A DNA stretch of 64,000 bases from assembly GCF_003073135.1 (NCBI RefSeq), contig NZ_PGDQ01000014.1:1-64000 (forward strand). The letters are read 5' to 3'. This document shows, in pieces, positions 43,041 to 51,770 of this stretch; within the stretch, counting starts at the first letter, position 1, and each line of letters begins with the position of its first letter. This DNA comes from Euzebya rosea (GTDB lineage Bacteria; Actinomycetota; Nitriliruptoria; Euzebyales; Euzebyaceae). The notes beneath the pieces are model-generated. The model was not told the origin of the DNA and did not search any database. It worked only from the letters and a program-made list of their open reading frames with translations. Position numbers and translations under genes: made by a program.

Positions 43041-44213
43041 TCAGAAGAAGCCGCCGACCTCGAAGACGGTCACCATCCCGGCCACCGCACCCACCGAGTC
43101 AGCAGCCACCCGGCACTGCGCGCTGACCGACCCACCAGCCGGCGGAATGACCGTTCCGCCGGCGAAGGTCACCGAGGTCGTGGCGATGAACGACCCGGCG
43201 TGGAAGCTCGAGGAGAGCGCTGCCATGAAGCTGGTCCCCTGGACGAGTCGACACTCGAGAAGTCCGCCCAGCGCGCTGTCCTCGGTATCGGCCGTCGCCT
43301 GTGCCGCCACCGACACGACGAAGTTCCCGGCGGGCAGGCTGGTGGTGGCCACGGTCGTCATGGCGTTGGGGATGTTGCCGACGTCGAACGGGACGAACCT
43401 GACCCGCGAGACGCCGGCGGGGCCAGCAGGACCAGCAGGACCCGTGGAGCCCATCGCCCCTGCAGGGCCTGCAGGGCCAGCAGGACCGACAGGACCCGTC
43501 GGACCGATCGGACCGGCTGGCCCGTCGGCCCCCGCGGGGCCAGCAGGTCCCACGGGGCCAACGTCCCCGGTCGCACCGCGGCTGCCAGCGGGCCCGACTG
43601 GGCCTGCGACGCCCGTCGGGCCGGCCGGCCCGGGAGCACCCCTGGGGCCGGGTGCGCCCGGCGCCCCCGCAGCTCCCCTCGGGCCGGTCCGTCCACGAAG
43701 CTCATCGGCGTCGAGCCCGTCCACGGTATCGGCGTCCAGCCCCGGGACCGTGTCGGTCGTGACCGCCGCGGCGCTGAGGACGGGACGTCCGTAGCCGAGG
43801 TCCGCGGCGAACCGGGCCAGCTCCTCGGCCGTCCTGGTCCGGTCGGTCCCGGCGATGCGTCGGGTGGCCAGGCCCATGGCCATCACGTCGTCCTCGACCT
43901 GCTGGCCGAGCACGGCGGGGCCACCGACCAGGACGACCAGGTCCGGCTCGCGCTTGGCCAGGACCAGCGCGGCCGCCTCGCCCAGTGCGTCCGCGGGCGT
44001 CAGCAGCAGCGGCGCCCCGAGCGTCCCGGCAACGGCGCTTGCAGGCAGGGCGTCCGCGACGCTGTCGGCGGCGACCAGGAACACGACCGACGGCACCAGG
44101 TCCGTGGGCGGCGGCGCCTGTGCACCAGCGAAACCGACGCCGAGGGTCGCAGTGGCGACCAGCATCAGCAGGGCGACGAATCCGGGCGGGCGGGCGGAAG
44201 GCGACTGTGACAC
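43041..44213 (-). CDS. CWB2-type surface protein with a collagen-like stalk
   Basis: GTG 44213 with GAGGGGAG seven bases upstream; 390 residues. A signal peptide ends about residue 31. Residues about 35-150 are a partial CWB2-like region ([33 protein letters not shown]), which should bind the wall. [14 protein letters not shown] spacer leads to an unbroken Gly-X-Y stretch from Gly174 to Gly267 (32 triplets), rich in GPA and GPV. The final 120 residues are a beta-rich head with a C1q/TNF-like or jellyroll look ([22 protein letters not shown]). Collagen-like bacterial proteins form trimeric stalks at the surface. It is co-transcribed with the large subtilase. Confidence 0.85.
   Translation of the reverse strand: MSQSPSARPPGFVALLMLVATATLGVGFAGAQAPPPTDLVPSVVFLVAADSVADALPASAVAGTLGAPLLLTPADALGEAAALVLAKREPDLVVLVGGPAVLGQQVEDDVMAMGLATRRIAGTDRTRTAEELARFAADLGYGRPVLSAAAVTTDTVPGLDADTVDGLDADELRGRTGPRGAAGAPGAPGPRGAPGPAGPTGVAGPVGPAGSRGATGDVGPVGPAGPAGADGPAGPIGPTGPVGPAGPAGPAGAMGSTGPAGPAGPAGVSRVRFVPFDVGNIPNAMTTVATTSLPAGNFVVSVAAQATADTEDSALGGLLECRLVQGTSFMAALSSSFHAGSFIATTSVTFAGGTVIPPAGGSVSAQCRVAADSVGAVAGMVTVFEVGGFF
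43407..43694 (-). repeat. Coding region of the Gly-X-Y collagen-like repeat
   Basis: Thirty-two continuous Gly-X-Y triplets (96 residues). Pro is common at X, and Ala or Val at Y, with charged residues near the ends (GPR, GSR, GDV, GAD). The DNA is repetitive but not an exact tandem array, so it was not produced by recent slippage of a single unit. Confidence 0.85.
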
Positions 44214-44236
44214 GAGACTGCTCCCCTCGAGCGGGC

Positions 44237-44252
44237 CCGTCCGGTCGGACGG
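44237..44252. promoter_or_regulatory. Palindrome in the leader of the collagen-like gene
   Basis: CCGTCCG-GT-CGGACGG is a perfect 7-2-7 inverted repeat 24 bases before the GTG at 44213. It could be an operator, or a leader hairpin. The remaining bases to 44375, between divergent genes, show no further feature I can support. Confidence 0.35.
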
Positions 44253-44375
44253 ATCTGCATGGCACGGTAGGCCCCGCCGCCGCCGCCCGAATCAGGGGTT
44301 CCCCTACACCTCGCATCGTCGTCCCCGAGTGGTCCTCGGCACCTCCCCGGGGGCCAGCAGGAACTGACCGCGGTC

Positions 44376-46175
44376 ATGTCGAACTCCCGTGACATGAGCC
44401 GTCGAACGTTGGTCAGCGTCCTGTCCGTCCTGCTCGTCCTGGGCCTGCTGCCGGCAGCCCTGTCCGCGGAGGAGGTCGTGGCCTGGGAGGCCTACGACCG
44501 CGATGCCGAGTACGGGGTGGTCAGCGAGACCGACATCCCGGTCACGATGCGGGACGGCATCCGCCTTCGCGCCGACGTGCACCGTCCGGACGCGCCGGGC
44601 CGGTTCCCCGTGATCCTCACCCAGACGCCCTACTCCAAGGGCGGGGTCGGGCTCGGCGGAGCCAACCACTACTTCGTCGAGCGTGGCTACGTGCACGTCG
44701 TCGTCGACGTGCGTGGCACAGGGGGGTCGGAGGGCCAGTGGGACTCCTTCGGCGAGTCCGAGCAGCGCGACGGGTACGAGCTGGTGGAGTGGGCTGCGGC
44801 CCAGGAGTGGTCCGACGGCAACGTCGGCCTGTGGGGTGCCTCCTACCTGGCGATCAACCAGCTGTTCACCGCCGCCCTGCAGCCACCGTCGTTGCGGGCG
44901 ATCTTCCCGATCGTCCCGTCGGCGGACACCTACCGCGACATCGTCATGGCCGGCGGCCAGGTCAACACCGCGTTCATCCCGCTGTGGCTGGGGTTGGTGA
45001 CCGGGACCGGCGCGCAGCCGCCGACCTACACCGCACGGGATCCCCTCGGGGCCGCCGGCGCCGTCGGCAGCCACGTCGGCAACGTGCCGGCGTTCCAGGG
45101 GCGCACGGTCGTGGACAGCGTGACCGGCGGCGACAACGCCTACGACGGCCCGTTCCACCGGCTGCGTTCCCCCATCGAGGTCATCGATCGGGTCGAGGTC
45201 CCGGCGTTCGTCGTCGGCGGGCTGCGCGACATCTTCCAGCGGGGCGAGCCGTTGGTCTACGAAGCGCTGGCCGAGGGGCTGCCGCACGACACCAAGCTGC
45301 TGATGGGTGACTGGACACATGGCGACTTCGGCGAGGGCCTGCCGACCGCGGAGCTGCCGGTCACCCTCGACACGATCGCGTTGCGCTGGTTCGACAACTA
45401 CCTCAAGGGCGACAACACCCACATCAACCGCATCCCGGCGGTGACCCAGTGGGTCCGCGGCGCGGAGGTCTTCGCACCGCAGGCGGACTGGCCCAACCCG
45501 GCGATGGCGCCCGAGCGCTTCTACCTCCGTGGCGAGGGTGGCCTGTCCACCGACGCGCCCGACACCGACGAACCGGCCGACAGCTACCGGATGATGCCGA
45601 TCTCGGGAGCCTGCACCGGGTCGACCACCCAGTGGCTCATCGGCGTGACGGAGGACTCGCCGTGTACCACCGACAACCGGCTGAACAACGAGCTGGAGGT
45701 CGTCTACACCACCGAGCCCCTGGAGGAGGACCTGCGGCTGGACGGACCGATCGGCGCGCGGATGTGGATCCGGACCGACCGCGAGGACGCCGTCGTCGTC
45801 GTGCGTGTCCAGGACGTCGCCCCCGACGGCACCTCCACGGAGCTGTCCACCGGGCTGATGGCGGCGTCGCACCGCCGGCTGAACGTCGACCGCACCCGCG
45901 TCGTCGACGGGCACATGATGATGCCGTACCACGACTTCACCCGAGCGGCGCAGATGCCCGTGCCCGCCGGTGAGGCCATCCCGGTCAACGTCGAGGTGTT
46001 CCCCACCAACGCCGTCATCAAGGCGGGGCACGCGCTGCGGATCAGCGTCGGCCCGTCCGACGTGCCGCACGCGATGTCACCGCTCCCGATGCTGGGCAAC
46101 AGCCTGGGCGGGACGGTGGAGATCCTGCACGACACCGCCCATGCGTCGTACGTGAACATCCCCGTCCTGCGCTGA
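44376..46175 (+). CDS. Secreted CocE/NonD-family hydrolase
   Basis: ATG 44376 (ATG 44394 possible); 599 residues with a signal peptide ending about residue 31. It has an alpha/beta-hydrolase domain of the X-Pro dipeptidyl-peptidase S15 type. The nucleophile is Ser156 in GLWGASYLA, an Asp lies in GGLRDIFQRG and a His in GDWTHGDFG. The C-terminal 200 residues form the jellyroll domain of this family (LRLDGPIGARMWIRTD, GHALRISVGPSDVP). Members are cocaine-esterase-like esterases or X-Pro peptidases. The N-terminal DIPVTMRDGIRLRADV is diagnostic. It should act outside the cell; its natural substrate is unknown. Confidence 0.88.
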   Translation: MSNSRDMSRRTLVSVLSVLLVLGLLPAALSAEEVVAWEAYDRDAEYGVVSETDIPVTMRDGIRLRADVHRPDAPGRFPVILTQTPYSKGGVGLGGANHYFVERGYVHVVVDVRGTGGSEGQWDSFGESEQRDGYELVEWAAAQEWSDGNVGLWGASYLAINQLFTAALQPPSLRAIFPIVPSADTYRDIVMAGGQVNTAFIPLWLGLVTGTGAQPPTYTARDPLGAAGAVGSHVGNVPAFQGRTVVDSVTGGDNAYDGPFHRLRSPIEVIDRVEVPAFVVGGLRDIFQRGEPLVYEALAEGLPHDTKLLMGDWTHGDFGEGLPTAELPVTLDTIALRWFDNYLKGDNTHINRIPAVTQWVRGAEVFAPQADWPNPAMAPERFYLRGEGGLSTDAPDTDEPADSYRMMPISGACTGSTTQWLIGVTEDSPCTTDNRLNNELEVVYTTEPLEEDLRLDGPIGARMWIRTDREDAVVVVRVQDVAPDGTSTELSTGLMAASHRRLNVDRTRVVDGHMMMPYHDFTRAAQMPVPAGEAIPVNVEVFPTNAVIKAGHALRISVGPSDVPHAMSPLPMLGNSLGGTVEILHDTAHASYVNIPVLR

Positions 46176-46180
46176 GGGCG

Positions 46181-46194
46181 GCCGCGCTTGCGGC
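46181..46194. terminator. Weak terminator hairpin after the CocE/NonD gene
   Basis: GCCGC/GCGGC with a 4-base GCTT loop, six bases after the stop codon. The stem is short, so the call is tentative. Confidence 0.4.
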
Positions 46195-46244
46195 GGCACC
46201 GCGACGGTAGATTGCGCACCCCCAGTCCAGATCGTGGAGGACCC

Positions 46245-46427
46245 ATGCCAATCGCCGCACTCGTCCCGGTCGTCGTCGCTGCGATCGCGTGGATCGCCTT
46301 CTGCGAGTGGGACCTCTCGCGCTCCGAGGTGCAGCACATGCCCCGGTGGGCATGGGCGCTCGTGATCGTGGCCTCCGTGCCCCTGGGTGGGATCCTCTGG
46401 CTGACCGTCGGCAGGGCCGACGAGTGA
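46245..46427 (+). CDS. Small membrane protein (PLDc_N type) of an ABC exporter operon
   Basis: ATG 46245 has GGAGG five bases upstream. The 60-residue product has two hydrophobic segments separated by a Trp/Asp-rich loop (CEWDLSRSEVQHMPRWAWALV). That is the pattern of the phospholipase-D nuclease N-terminal (PLDc_N) domain seen alone in small actinobacterial proteins, often beside ABC transporters. Its TGA overlaps the GTG of the ATPase gene. Role unknown; perhaps a regulatory or chaperone subunit. Confidence 0.75.
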   Translation: MPIAALVPVVVAAIAWIAFCEWDLSRSEVQHMPRWAWALVIVASVPLGGILWLTVGRADE

Positions 46428-47323
46428 GCACCGAGGGCCTGGCCGTGTCGACCCGTGGCCTGGCCAAGGACTACGGCCCGACGGCCGCGCTGGTCGACGT
46501 CGACCTGGCCATACCCACAGGGACCACCTATGGCCTGGTCGGACCCAACGGGGCGGGGAAGTCGACGTTGCTGGGCATCCTCGCCGGCCTTCGTCGGCCG
46601 AGCTCCGGAACGATCACGATGGAGGTGGCGCGCCAGCGCATCGCCTTCCTGCCGGACACGCCGCGGTGGGATCGCTGGTTGACCGCGTTCGAGGTGGTCG
46701 ACCTGGCTCGAACCCTCACTGCGCCGCACCTGCCCGTGGACCGGGTGATGGACACGCTCGAGGTCGCCGGCCTCGCGAGCGCAGCGCACCGCCGCAACGG
46801 CGGCTTCTCGCGGGGGATGCTCCAGCGGCTGGGCATCGCCGCCACCCTGGTCGGCTCCCCGGAGATCGTCCTCCTCGACGAGCCGTCCTCCGCCCTCGAC
46901 CCCGTCGGCAGGCGCGAGGTGCTCGACCTGATCACGAGCATGCGCGGCACCGCGACCGTGGTGTTCTCCAGCCACGTCCTGGGCGACGTACAGGAGATCT
47001 GCACCCACATCGGCATCCTGAGCCGCGGTCGCTTGATCGCCCAGGGACCCATCGTCGACCTCCTCGCCGGCCGGGCGGCCTCCGCGACGCAGGTGACGCT
47101 TGAGAACCCTGCGGACGCGCTGATCGTCAGCGACCGTCTCGAGCAGCAGCCGTGGGTCCTGCATGCCGTCGCCGACGGGACAACCGTCACGGTCACGAGC
47201 GACGACCTCGTCACGGTGAGGCGGTCGCTTCCGGCGGTGCTGGCGGACGCAGGCGTGCCGATCGTCGCCATGGCCCCGGCCGACGTCACCCTCGAGGACG
47301 TGTTCCTGGAGCTGACCCGATGA
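46424..47323 (+). CDS. ABC transporter ATP-binding protein
   Basis: GTG 46424 overlaps the small-protein stop; 299 residues. All ABC ATPase motifs are present: Walker A GPNGAGKST, a signature FSRGMLQRL (Arg for the second Gly of the usual LSGGQ), Walker B IVLLDEPSS, D-loop ALDP and the H-loop SSHVLGD. The C-terminal 80 residues are an added domain common in ABC-2 exporters of the DrrA/CcmA type. It should energise the permease at 47320. Substrate unknown: antibiotic, lipid or peptide are all possible. Confidence 0.92.
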   Translation: MSTEGLAVSTRGLAKDYGPTAALVDVDLAIPTGTTYGLVGPNGAGKSTLLGILAGLRRPSSGTITMEVARQRIAFLPDTPRWDRWLTAFEVVDLARTLTAPHLPVDRVMDTLEVAGLASAAHRRNGGFSRGMLQRLGIAATLVGSPEIVLLDEPSSALDPVGRREVLDLITSMRGTATVVFSSHVLGDVQEICTHIGILSRGRLIAQGPIVDLLAGRAASATQVTLENPADALIVSDRLEQQPWVLHAVADGTTVTVTSDDLVTVRRSLPAVLADAGVPIVAMAPADVTLEDVFLELTR

Positions 47324-48105
47324 CCGATCGACCAGCACCCGGGCGACGGTCCGCGCGCCCCATGACGCTCTGGCGGCTCGAGTGGCTGCGGATGGCCAGG
47401 ACCCGGCGCTGGATCGCCCCCGTCGCCGTCCACGCGCTGTTCGGCCTCCTGGGGCCCGTCACCGAGCGCTACCTCGCGGAGATCATCGCCGGTCTCGGCG
47501 GCATCGAGGTCGTCCTCCCCGACCCGACGCCAGCGGGTGGCTTCACCCAGTACGTGTCCAACGTGTCGCAGCTCGGGGTCCTGGCCGTGGTGGTGGTCTC
47601 GGCAAGCTCGTTGGCCGTCGACCAGCCCCCCGAGATGGGCATGTTCCTTCGCACCCGTGTCCGGTCCGCCGCCGACCTCGTCGTGCCCCGTGTCGTCGTC
47701 GTGTCCATCGTGTCGGTGGCAGCGTGGATCATCGGCGCGCTGGCCGCGTGGTACGAGACCGTGGTCCTGCTCGGCGAGGTGTCGCCCGCTGCCGTGATCG
47801 TGGGCACCACCTACGGCGCGGTCTACCTTGCGTTCGTCGTCGCGCTCCTCGCAGCCCTGGCAGCCCTCGGTCGCTCCACGGTCGCGACGGTGCTGGTGGG
47901 CGTGGGCGTCCTGGCCGTGCTGCCGATCATCGCACTCCTCCCGACTGTGGAACGATGGGTCCCCTCCGAGCTGGTCGGTGCCCTCGACAGCATGGTCGCC
48001 GGGGCGCCCCTCGACGGCCCCGTTCCCGCCGCGGCGACGGCCGTGGTGGCCGGCGGGGCGTTGATCGCGTTCGCCGTCCGCAGGGTGGCGGCACGCGAGG
48101 CCTGA
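47320..48105 (+). CDS. ABC-2-type transporter permease
   Basis: ATG 47320 overlaps the ATPase stop. The 261-residue protein begins with a cytoplasmic basic helix (LWRLEWLRMARTRRWIAP), then has six hydrophobic segments. An extracellular loop carries a GGIEVVLPDPTPAGGFTQYVSN stretch in its first half. No unusual domain. It forms the membrane part of the exporter with the preceding gene. After it, 180 bases (48106-48285) hold no gene or clear hairpin. Confidence 0.8.
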   Translation: MTDRPAPGRRSARPMTLWRLEWLRMARTRRWIAPVAVHALFGLLGPVTERYLAEIIAGLGGIEVVLPDPTPAGGFTQYVSNVSQLGVLAVVVVSASSLAVDQPPEMGMFLRTRVRSAADLVVPRVVVVSIVSVAAWIIGALAAWYETVVLLGEVSPAAVIVGTTYGAVYLAFVVALLAALAALGRSTVATVLVGVGVLAVLPIIALLPTVERWVPSELVGALDSMVAGAPLDGPVPAAATAVVAGGALIAFAVRRVAAREA

Positions 48106-48285
48106 TGCGACCAGCGTCGCCGGGCCCGCCCATCGCACAGCGGCCCGGACCGCCGGGACCGGGACGATCGGCCGCCCGGACCGTGACGTTGGACCCTTCT
48201 GCTGGAGCCTGCGGACGCGCAGTGTTCGAGGGCTGGCGGACATGGACAAGCCGTCCTCGCTGATCCCGCTGGCGAAGGAGCTGTG

Positions 48286-49326
48286 ATGAAGGCAGTTGTG
48301 TTCCACGGTGCCGGGAACAAGGCATGGGAGGACGTTCCCGACCCGACCCTCATCGATCCAACCGACGCCATCGTGCGCGTCGACGCCGTCACGATCTGCG
48401 GTACCGACCTGCACATCCTGAAGGGCGACGTCCCCGCTGTCACCGACGGACGGGTCCTCGGCCACGAGGCCGTGGGCACCGTCGAGCAGGTGGGCGCCGC
48501 CGTGACGGGCGTGGCCGCGAGCGACCGGGTGCTCGTGTCGTGCATCTCCTCCTGCGGACGCTGCCGCTTCTGTCGCGACGGCGCCTACGGGCAGTGCCTG
48601 AACGGTGGGGGCTGGATCCTCGGGCACCTCATCGACGGCACACAAGCGGAGAAGGTCCGGGTGCCGTTCGCCGACACCTCCCTGTACCACCTTCCCGATG
48701 GTGTGGACACCGAGGCCGCGTTGATGCTTGCTGACATCCTGCCGACCGGATTCGAGGTCGGCGTGCTCAACGGTGCGGTGCAGCCCGGCGACGTCGTCGC
48801 CGTGGTCGGCGCCGGACCCATCGGACTGGCGGCCATGCTGACCGCCCAGTTCTACTCCCCTGCCCACATCGTGGCGATCGACCTTGCCGACTCGCGGCTG
48901 GAGGCGGCGAAGCAGTTCGGCGCCACTGTCACCATCAACCCCTCGACCCACGACGCGGTCGCGGAGGTGCAGACGCTCACCGACGGCCTGGGCGCCGATG
49001 TCGCCATCGAGGCGGTCGGCGTGCCCGCAACCTTCGAGCAGTGCACCAGGCTCATCCGGCCGGGCGGTCGGGTCGCCAACGTCGGGGTGCACGGCGCACC
49101 CGCCACCCTCCACCTCGAGGACCTGTGGATCCGCAACGTCACGATCACCACGGGACTGGTCGACACCTACTCCACGCCGCGGTTGCTGAAGTTGCTCGCG
49201 GCCGGTCAGGTCGACGCCAGGAAGTTCGTCACGCACCATTTCGCGATGGACGAGTTCATGGCCGCCTACGACGTGTTCGAGCGGGCGGCCGACACCAGCG
49301 CGCTCAAGGTCGTCCTCACCCGCTGA
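48286..49326 (+). CDS. Zinc-dependent alcohol dehydrogenase (MDR family)
   Basis: ATG 48286 has AAGGAG five bases upstream; the GTG three bases earlier is too close to it. The 346-residue protein has catalytic zinc ligands in ICGTDLHI and GHEAVG. The structural zinc site is CGRCRFCRDGAYGQC, and the NAD fold is VAVVGAGPIGLAAM. IAIDLADSRLEAAKQFGA shows the acidic residue typical of NAD preference. It resembles the secondary-alcohol/threonine-dehydrogenase branch (Rhodococcus/Thermoanaerobacter type). Substrate cannot be told. A strong hairpin follows at 49343. Confidence 0.9.
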   Translation: MKAVVFHGAGNKAWEDVPDPTLIDPTDAIVRVDAVTICGTDLHILKGDVPAVTDGRVLGHEAVGTVEQVGAAVTGVAASDRVLVSCISSCGRCRFCRDGAYGQCLNGGGWILGHLIDGTQAEKVRVPFADTSLYHLPDGVDTEAALMLADILPTGFEVGVLNGAVQPGDVVAVVGAGPIGLAAMLTAQFYSPAHIVAIDLADSRLEAAKQFGATVTINPSTHDAVAEVQTLTDGLGADVAIEAVGVPATFEQCTRLIRPGGRVANVGVHGAPATLHLEDLWIRNVTITTGLVDTYSTPRLLKLLAAGQVDARKFVTHHFAMDEFMAAYDVFERAADTSALKVVLTR

Positions 49327-49342
49327 CCACGACCCTCGATCA

Positions 49343-49379
49343 CCCGCCGGCGAGGGCTTCCGCTGCCCTCGCCGCCGGG
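49343..49379 (+). terminator. Strong terminator after the alcohol dehydrogenase gene
   Basis: A 15-base stem with one mismatch (CCCGCCGGCGAGGGC against GCCCTCGCCGCCGGG) encloses a 7-base loop, 17 bases after the stop codon. Confidence 0.8.
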
Positions 49380-49440
49380 AGGACGGCTGGCCGGCGCCGT
49401 CGTGTGGGATCCTCGTGCAACGCTTGGGAGGATGCACGAC

Positions 49441-50205
49441 GTGACAGCCGACCCGGGACCGTTCGACGAGGTGGGGTTCCCCAGCTGGGTCATGGGACAC
49501 CGTGGCGCACGGGCCGTCGCACCCGAGAACTCCATCGAGGGGTTCACCTGGGCGATCGACAACGGCCTGGGCAGCGTGGAGTTCGACGTCCGCCTGACCG
49601 CCGACGGCGTGCTGGTCTGCGTGCACGACGAGTCCATGGCGGCCCACGGTGGACCGTCCGCGCTCGTCACCGAGCTCGACGCCGAGGCCGTGGACCGCGT
49701 CGTGCTGACCACCGGAGTGGGCGTCCCGCGACTGGAGGAGGTGCTGGACCTGGCGGAGGGTCGGCTGGCCCTCAACGTCGAGATCAAGAACGACCCGCGC
49801 GAACGCTCCTTCGACCCCCGACGTGCCGCTGCCGAGGTCCTGGCCGACCTGCTGGAGGACCGTGCGTCCCGAGGGCGAGCCGACGACGTCATCGCGGTGT
49901 CGTCGTTCGACGCGGGAACCGTCGGCCGGTTCGCCGAGGCGTCCAGCCGCTTCGGTCACACGGCTGCCCTGCTGACGTCACCGGGCACCACGACCCAGCG
50001 CATCATCGACGAGGGAACCGCGCTCGGGGTGTCGGCGGTCCACCCCCACTACTCCTCGCTGGTGTCGTCCAGCTCGTGCCGTCGCCTGCAGGAGGCGGGG
50101 TTCGTCGTCCGGACGTGGACGGTCAACAACCGCCTCGTCGCCCAGCGCCTGCGACGGTCGGGGGTCGCGATGATCGTGACCGACGACCCCCGCCGCATCG
50201 TCTGA
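49441..50205 (+). CDS. Glycerophosphodiester phosphodiesterase
   Basis: GTG 49441 is chosen: GGGAGG ends nine bases before it, but touches the ATG at 49432 with no gap. The 254-residue protein has the GDPD signatures: GHRGARAVAPENSIEGF with the catalytic His, EFDVRLTADGVLVCVHDE with metal ligands, LNVEIKN, and a C-terminal VRTWTVNNRL. The enzyme cleaves glycerophosphodiesters to glycerol-3-phosphate and an alcohol. No signal peptide, so cytoplasmic. It ends 10 bases from the convergent methyltransferase gene. Confidence 0.9.
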   Translation: MTADPGPFDEVGFPSWVMGHRGARAVAPENSIEGFTWAIDNGLGSVEFDVRLTADGVLVCVHDESMAAHGGPSALVTELDAEAVDRVVLTTGVGVPRLEEVLDLAEGRLALNVEIKNDPRERSFDPRRAAAEVLADLLEDRASRGRADDVIAVSSFDAGTVGRFAEASSRFGHTAALLTSPGTTTQRIIDEGTALGVSAVHPHYSSLVSSSSCRRLQEAGFVVRTWTVNNRLVAQRLRRSGVAMIVTDDPRRIV

Positions 50206-50215
50206 GCCGGGCTCC

Positions 50216-51064
50216 TCAGTCCTGCGGACCCGTGCCGCCTTCCGGCTTGAGGAGCGCGTAGTAGGCGTAGCGGTCGCCGATGATCTCCTCCCGGGGCTCG
50301 ATGGTCAGGAGCTGTGGGATCAGGTCGAGGCGCTGGCAGGTCTCCCAGAACTCGTCGAGGGGGTAGGCGGCCATGAAGGCGGTGTTCGCCCTGTAGAAGG
50401 CCCGTTTGGGCCGCGAGGCGGTGTCGTCGGTGGTGTAGCGGATCTGGACGAACGCCATGCCACCGGGGCGCAGGACATCGTGCGCCAGCCGCAGCATGCG
50501 CAGCCCGTAGGCGTTGCTGGGCAGCAGCTCCATCACGTTGATGCAGACGAACAGGTCGACGGGCGTGTCGAGTCGGTCCCGCGCCGCCTCGGGATCCTCG
50601 ACCGTGACGAGGATCGGCTCGAAGGGCACTCCCGTGCCGGCCAGCTCGGTGACGCTGCGGTCCAGCGACTCCGGGCTGATGTCGACGCCGACCAGCTGAT
50701 TGGCATGGGGCGCGAAGGCGCGGAGCAGGGCCCCACCCCCGCACCCCCATTCCAGGATCCGCAGGTCGGTGGTCGGGAAGTCCAGCGCTGCCGCGAAGCG
50801 ACGGAACCGTTCGACGTTGCGGGCCCCCATGCGGTCGTAGGCGTCGTCGGGTATCCCCTCGGGCCCCCGCCAGTGGAACATGTTCGGTGCGTGGAGCGCG
50901 TCCCGGGTCCAGTAGGCCTGCGCGTCGTGCTGGAGCTGCTCCTCCGACTGCCGCAGGCCCACACGGGCGATCAGCTGCATGGCGGTTCGCGCCACGCGCC
51001 TGATCGGCCCCCAGAGCGGGGTCCTCCGCAGTCGATCGACGATCGCGAGCTGCCGGGGGTCCAT
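50216..51064 (-). CDS. Class I SAM-dependent methyltransferase
   Basis: ATG 51064; 282 residues. A Rossmann methyltransferase core is clear: ILEWGCGGGALLRAF (SAM motif I, about residues 102-116), LVGVDISPESLDRSV (acidic residue for ribose), VDLFVCINVMELLP and LRPGGMAFVQI. An N-terminal 90-residue helical part precedes it. Many such proteins methylate lipids, glycans or small metabolites; the acceptor is not evident. It is isolated, with 202 bases of gene-free DNA upstream (51065-51266), where I see no clear motif. Confidence 0.82.
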   Translation of the reverse strand: MDPRQLAIVDRLRRTPLWGPIRRVARTAMQLIARVGLRQSEEQLQHDAQAYWTRDALHAPNMFHWRGPEGIPDDAYDRMGARNVERFRRFAAALDFPTTDLRILEWGCGGGALLRAFAPHANQLVGVDISPESLDRSVTELAGTGVPFEPILVTVEDPEAARDRLDTPVDLFVCINVMELLPSNAYGLRMLRLAHDVLRPGGMAFVQIRYTTDDTASRPKRAFYRANTAFMAAYPLDEFWETCQRLDLIPQLLTIEPREEIIGDRYAYYALLKPEGGTGPQD

Positions 51065-51266
51065 CAGCGGACCCTCCCGGCCGGGAACGGGCGGGTGGAT
51101 GACATGTCGATGTGGTCCTTCGTCGAGAGGCAGGACGCGGCGACCGCACGGTCGTCAGGACCGGTCGGGCAGGTCGCCAGCAGATGGGCAGCCGCGTCGG
51201 GCTGCCGCAGTCGTGGTCCCTGCTCGGTGCGATGCGAAGGACCCGACGGCAGTGCTCGACGTGCCT

Positions 51267-51638
51267 CTAGACGCGAAGGATCGACAGCACCGCGAGGCGC
51301 TGCCGTGGAACCCGATGGCGTGGCCTGCGACGGCCCTGGAGACGGTCATCCAGCTCCGGGCGGAGTCCAACGGCGCCGAGCAGGGCCATCGAGGCCGCGA
51401 GCAGGACGCCCGCCCCGACCGCACGGGCGGCGGTCGTGCCGTCCTCAGCAGACGGATGTGTGGTCTCGCTCGCCTGCGCGTCGTCGGCGTGACCCATGTG
51501 GTCGTGACCGTCCGCGACGAAGGCATGCGCATGCGCCCCGCCGTCCCCGACCCAGGGTGAGTGGTCGTGACGCCCCAGGACACCCACGCCCTGCACGACG
51601 GCGAGGGCACTCGCCAGCAGCAGGACCAGGAGACGCAT
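51267..51638 (-). CDS. Small histidine-rich membrane protein (DUF6153-like)
   Basis: ATG 51638 is chosen over GTG 51644 because a -10-like TACTCT (51647-51652) would start transcription about here, making the message leaderless. The 123-residue product has a signal-type hydrophobic start and a His-rich stretch (GRHDHSPW, HAHAFVADGHDHMGHADD). One further hydrophobic segment (about 75-95) precedes a basic tail. The His cluster suggests metal binding outside the membrane. It resembles small actinobacterial DUF6153 proteins in size and layout; that comparison is from memory. A perfect palindrome lies upstream. Confidence 0.6.
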   Translation of the reverse strand: MRLLVLLLASALAVVQGVGVLGRHDHSPWVGDGGAHAHAFVADGHDHMGHADDAQASETTHPSAEDGTTAARAVGAGVLLAASMALLGAVGLRPELDDRLQGRRRPRHRVPRQRLAVLSILRV

Positions 51639-51646
51639 CCCCACCG

Positions 51647-51679
51647 AGAGTAACGGAACGTGATTCCCGTGTACACGGG
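51647..51679 (-). promoter_or_regulatory. Promoter and 14-base palindrome of the His-rich protein gene
   Basis: On the minus strand TGTACA (51670-51675) and TACTCT (51647-51652) are 17 bases apart. The -35 lies inside a perfect palindrome, CCCGTGT/ACACGGG (51666-51679). A dimeric regulator bound there would block RNA polymerase. A metal-sensing repressor is a natural guess given the His-rich product, but no known box was matched. Confidence 0.5.
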
Positions 51680-51696
51680 TCGATGACCGAAAACCG

Positions 51697-51730
51697 CTGG
51701 TGGGGCGCCGCCGCAGCGACGCCCCACCAG
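51697..51730 (-). terminator. Terminator of the furA-katG operon
   Basis: CTGGTGGGGCG pairs perfectly with CGCCCCACCAG (11 bases) around a 12-base loop that can itself pair partly. It lies about 40 bases after the katG stop on the minus strand. Confidence 0.75.
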
Positions 51731-51770
51731 GGTGTGTGTGATCAGCCGGTCGGCTGTCGGGTGGTCCCGA

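Noticed and set aside
43407-43694. Repeated DNA that might be a CRISPR array or satellite
   Set aside because: The periodicity is nine bases and in frame with Gly-X-Y codons; there are no spacers and no cas genes.
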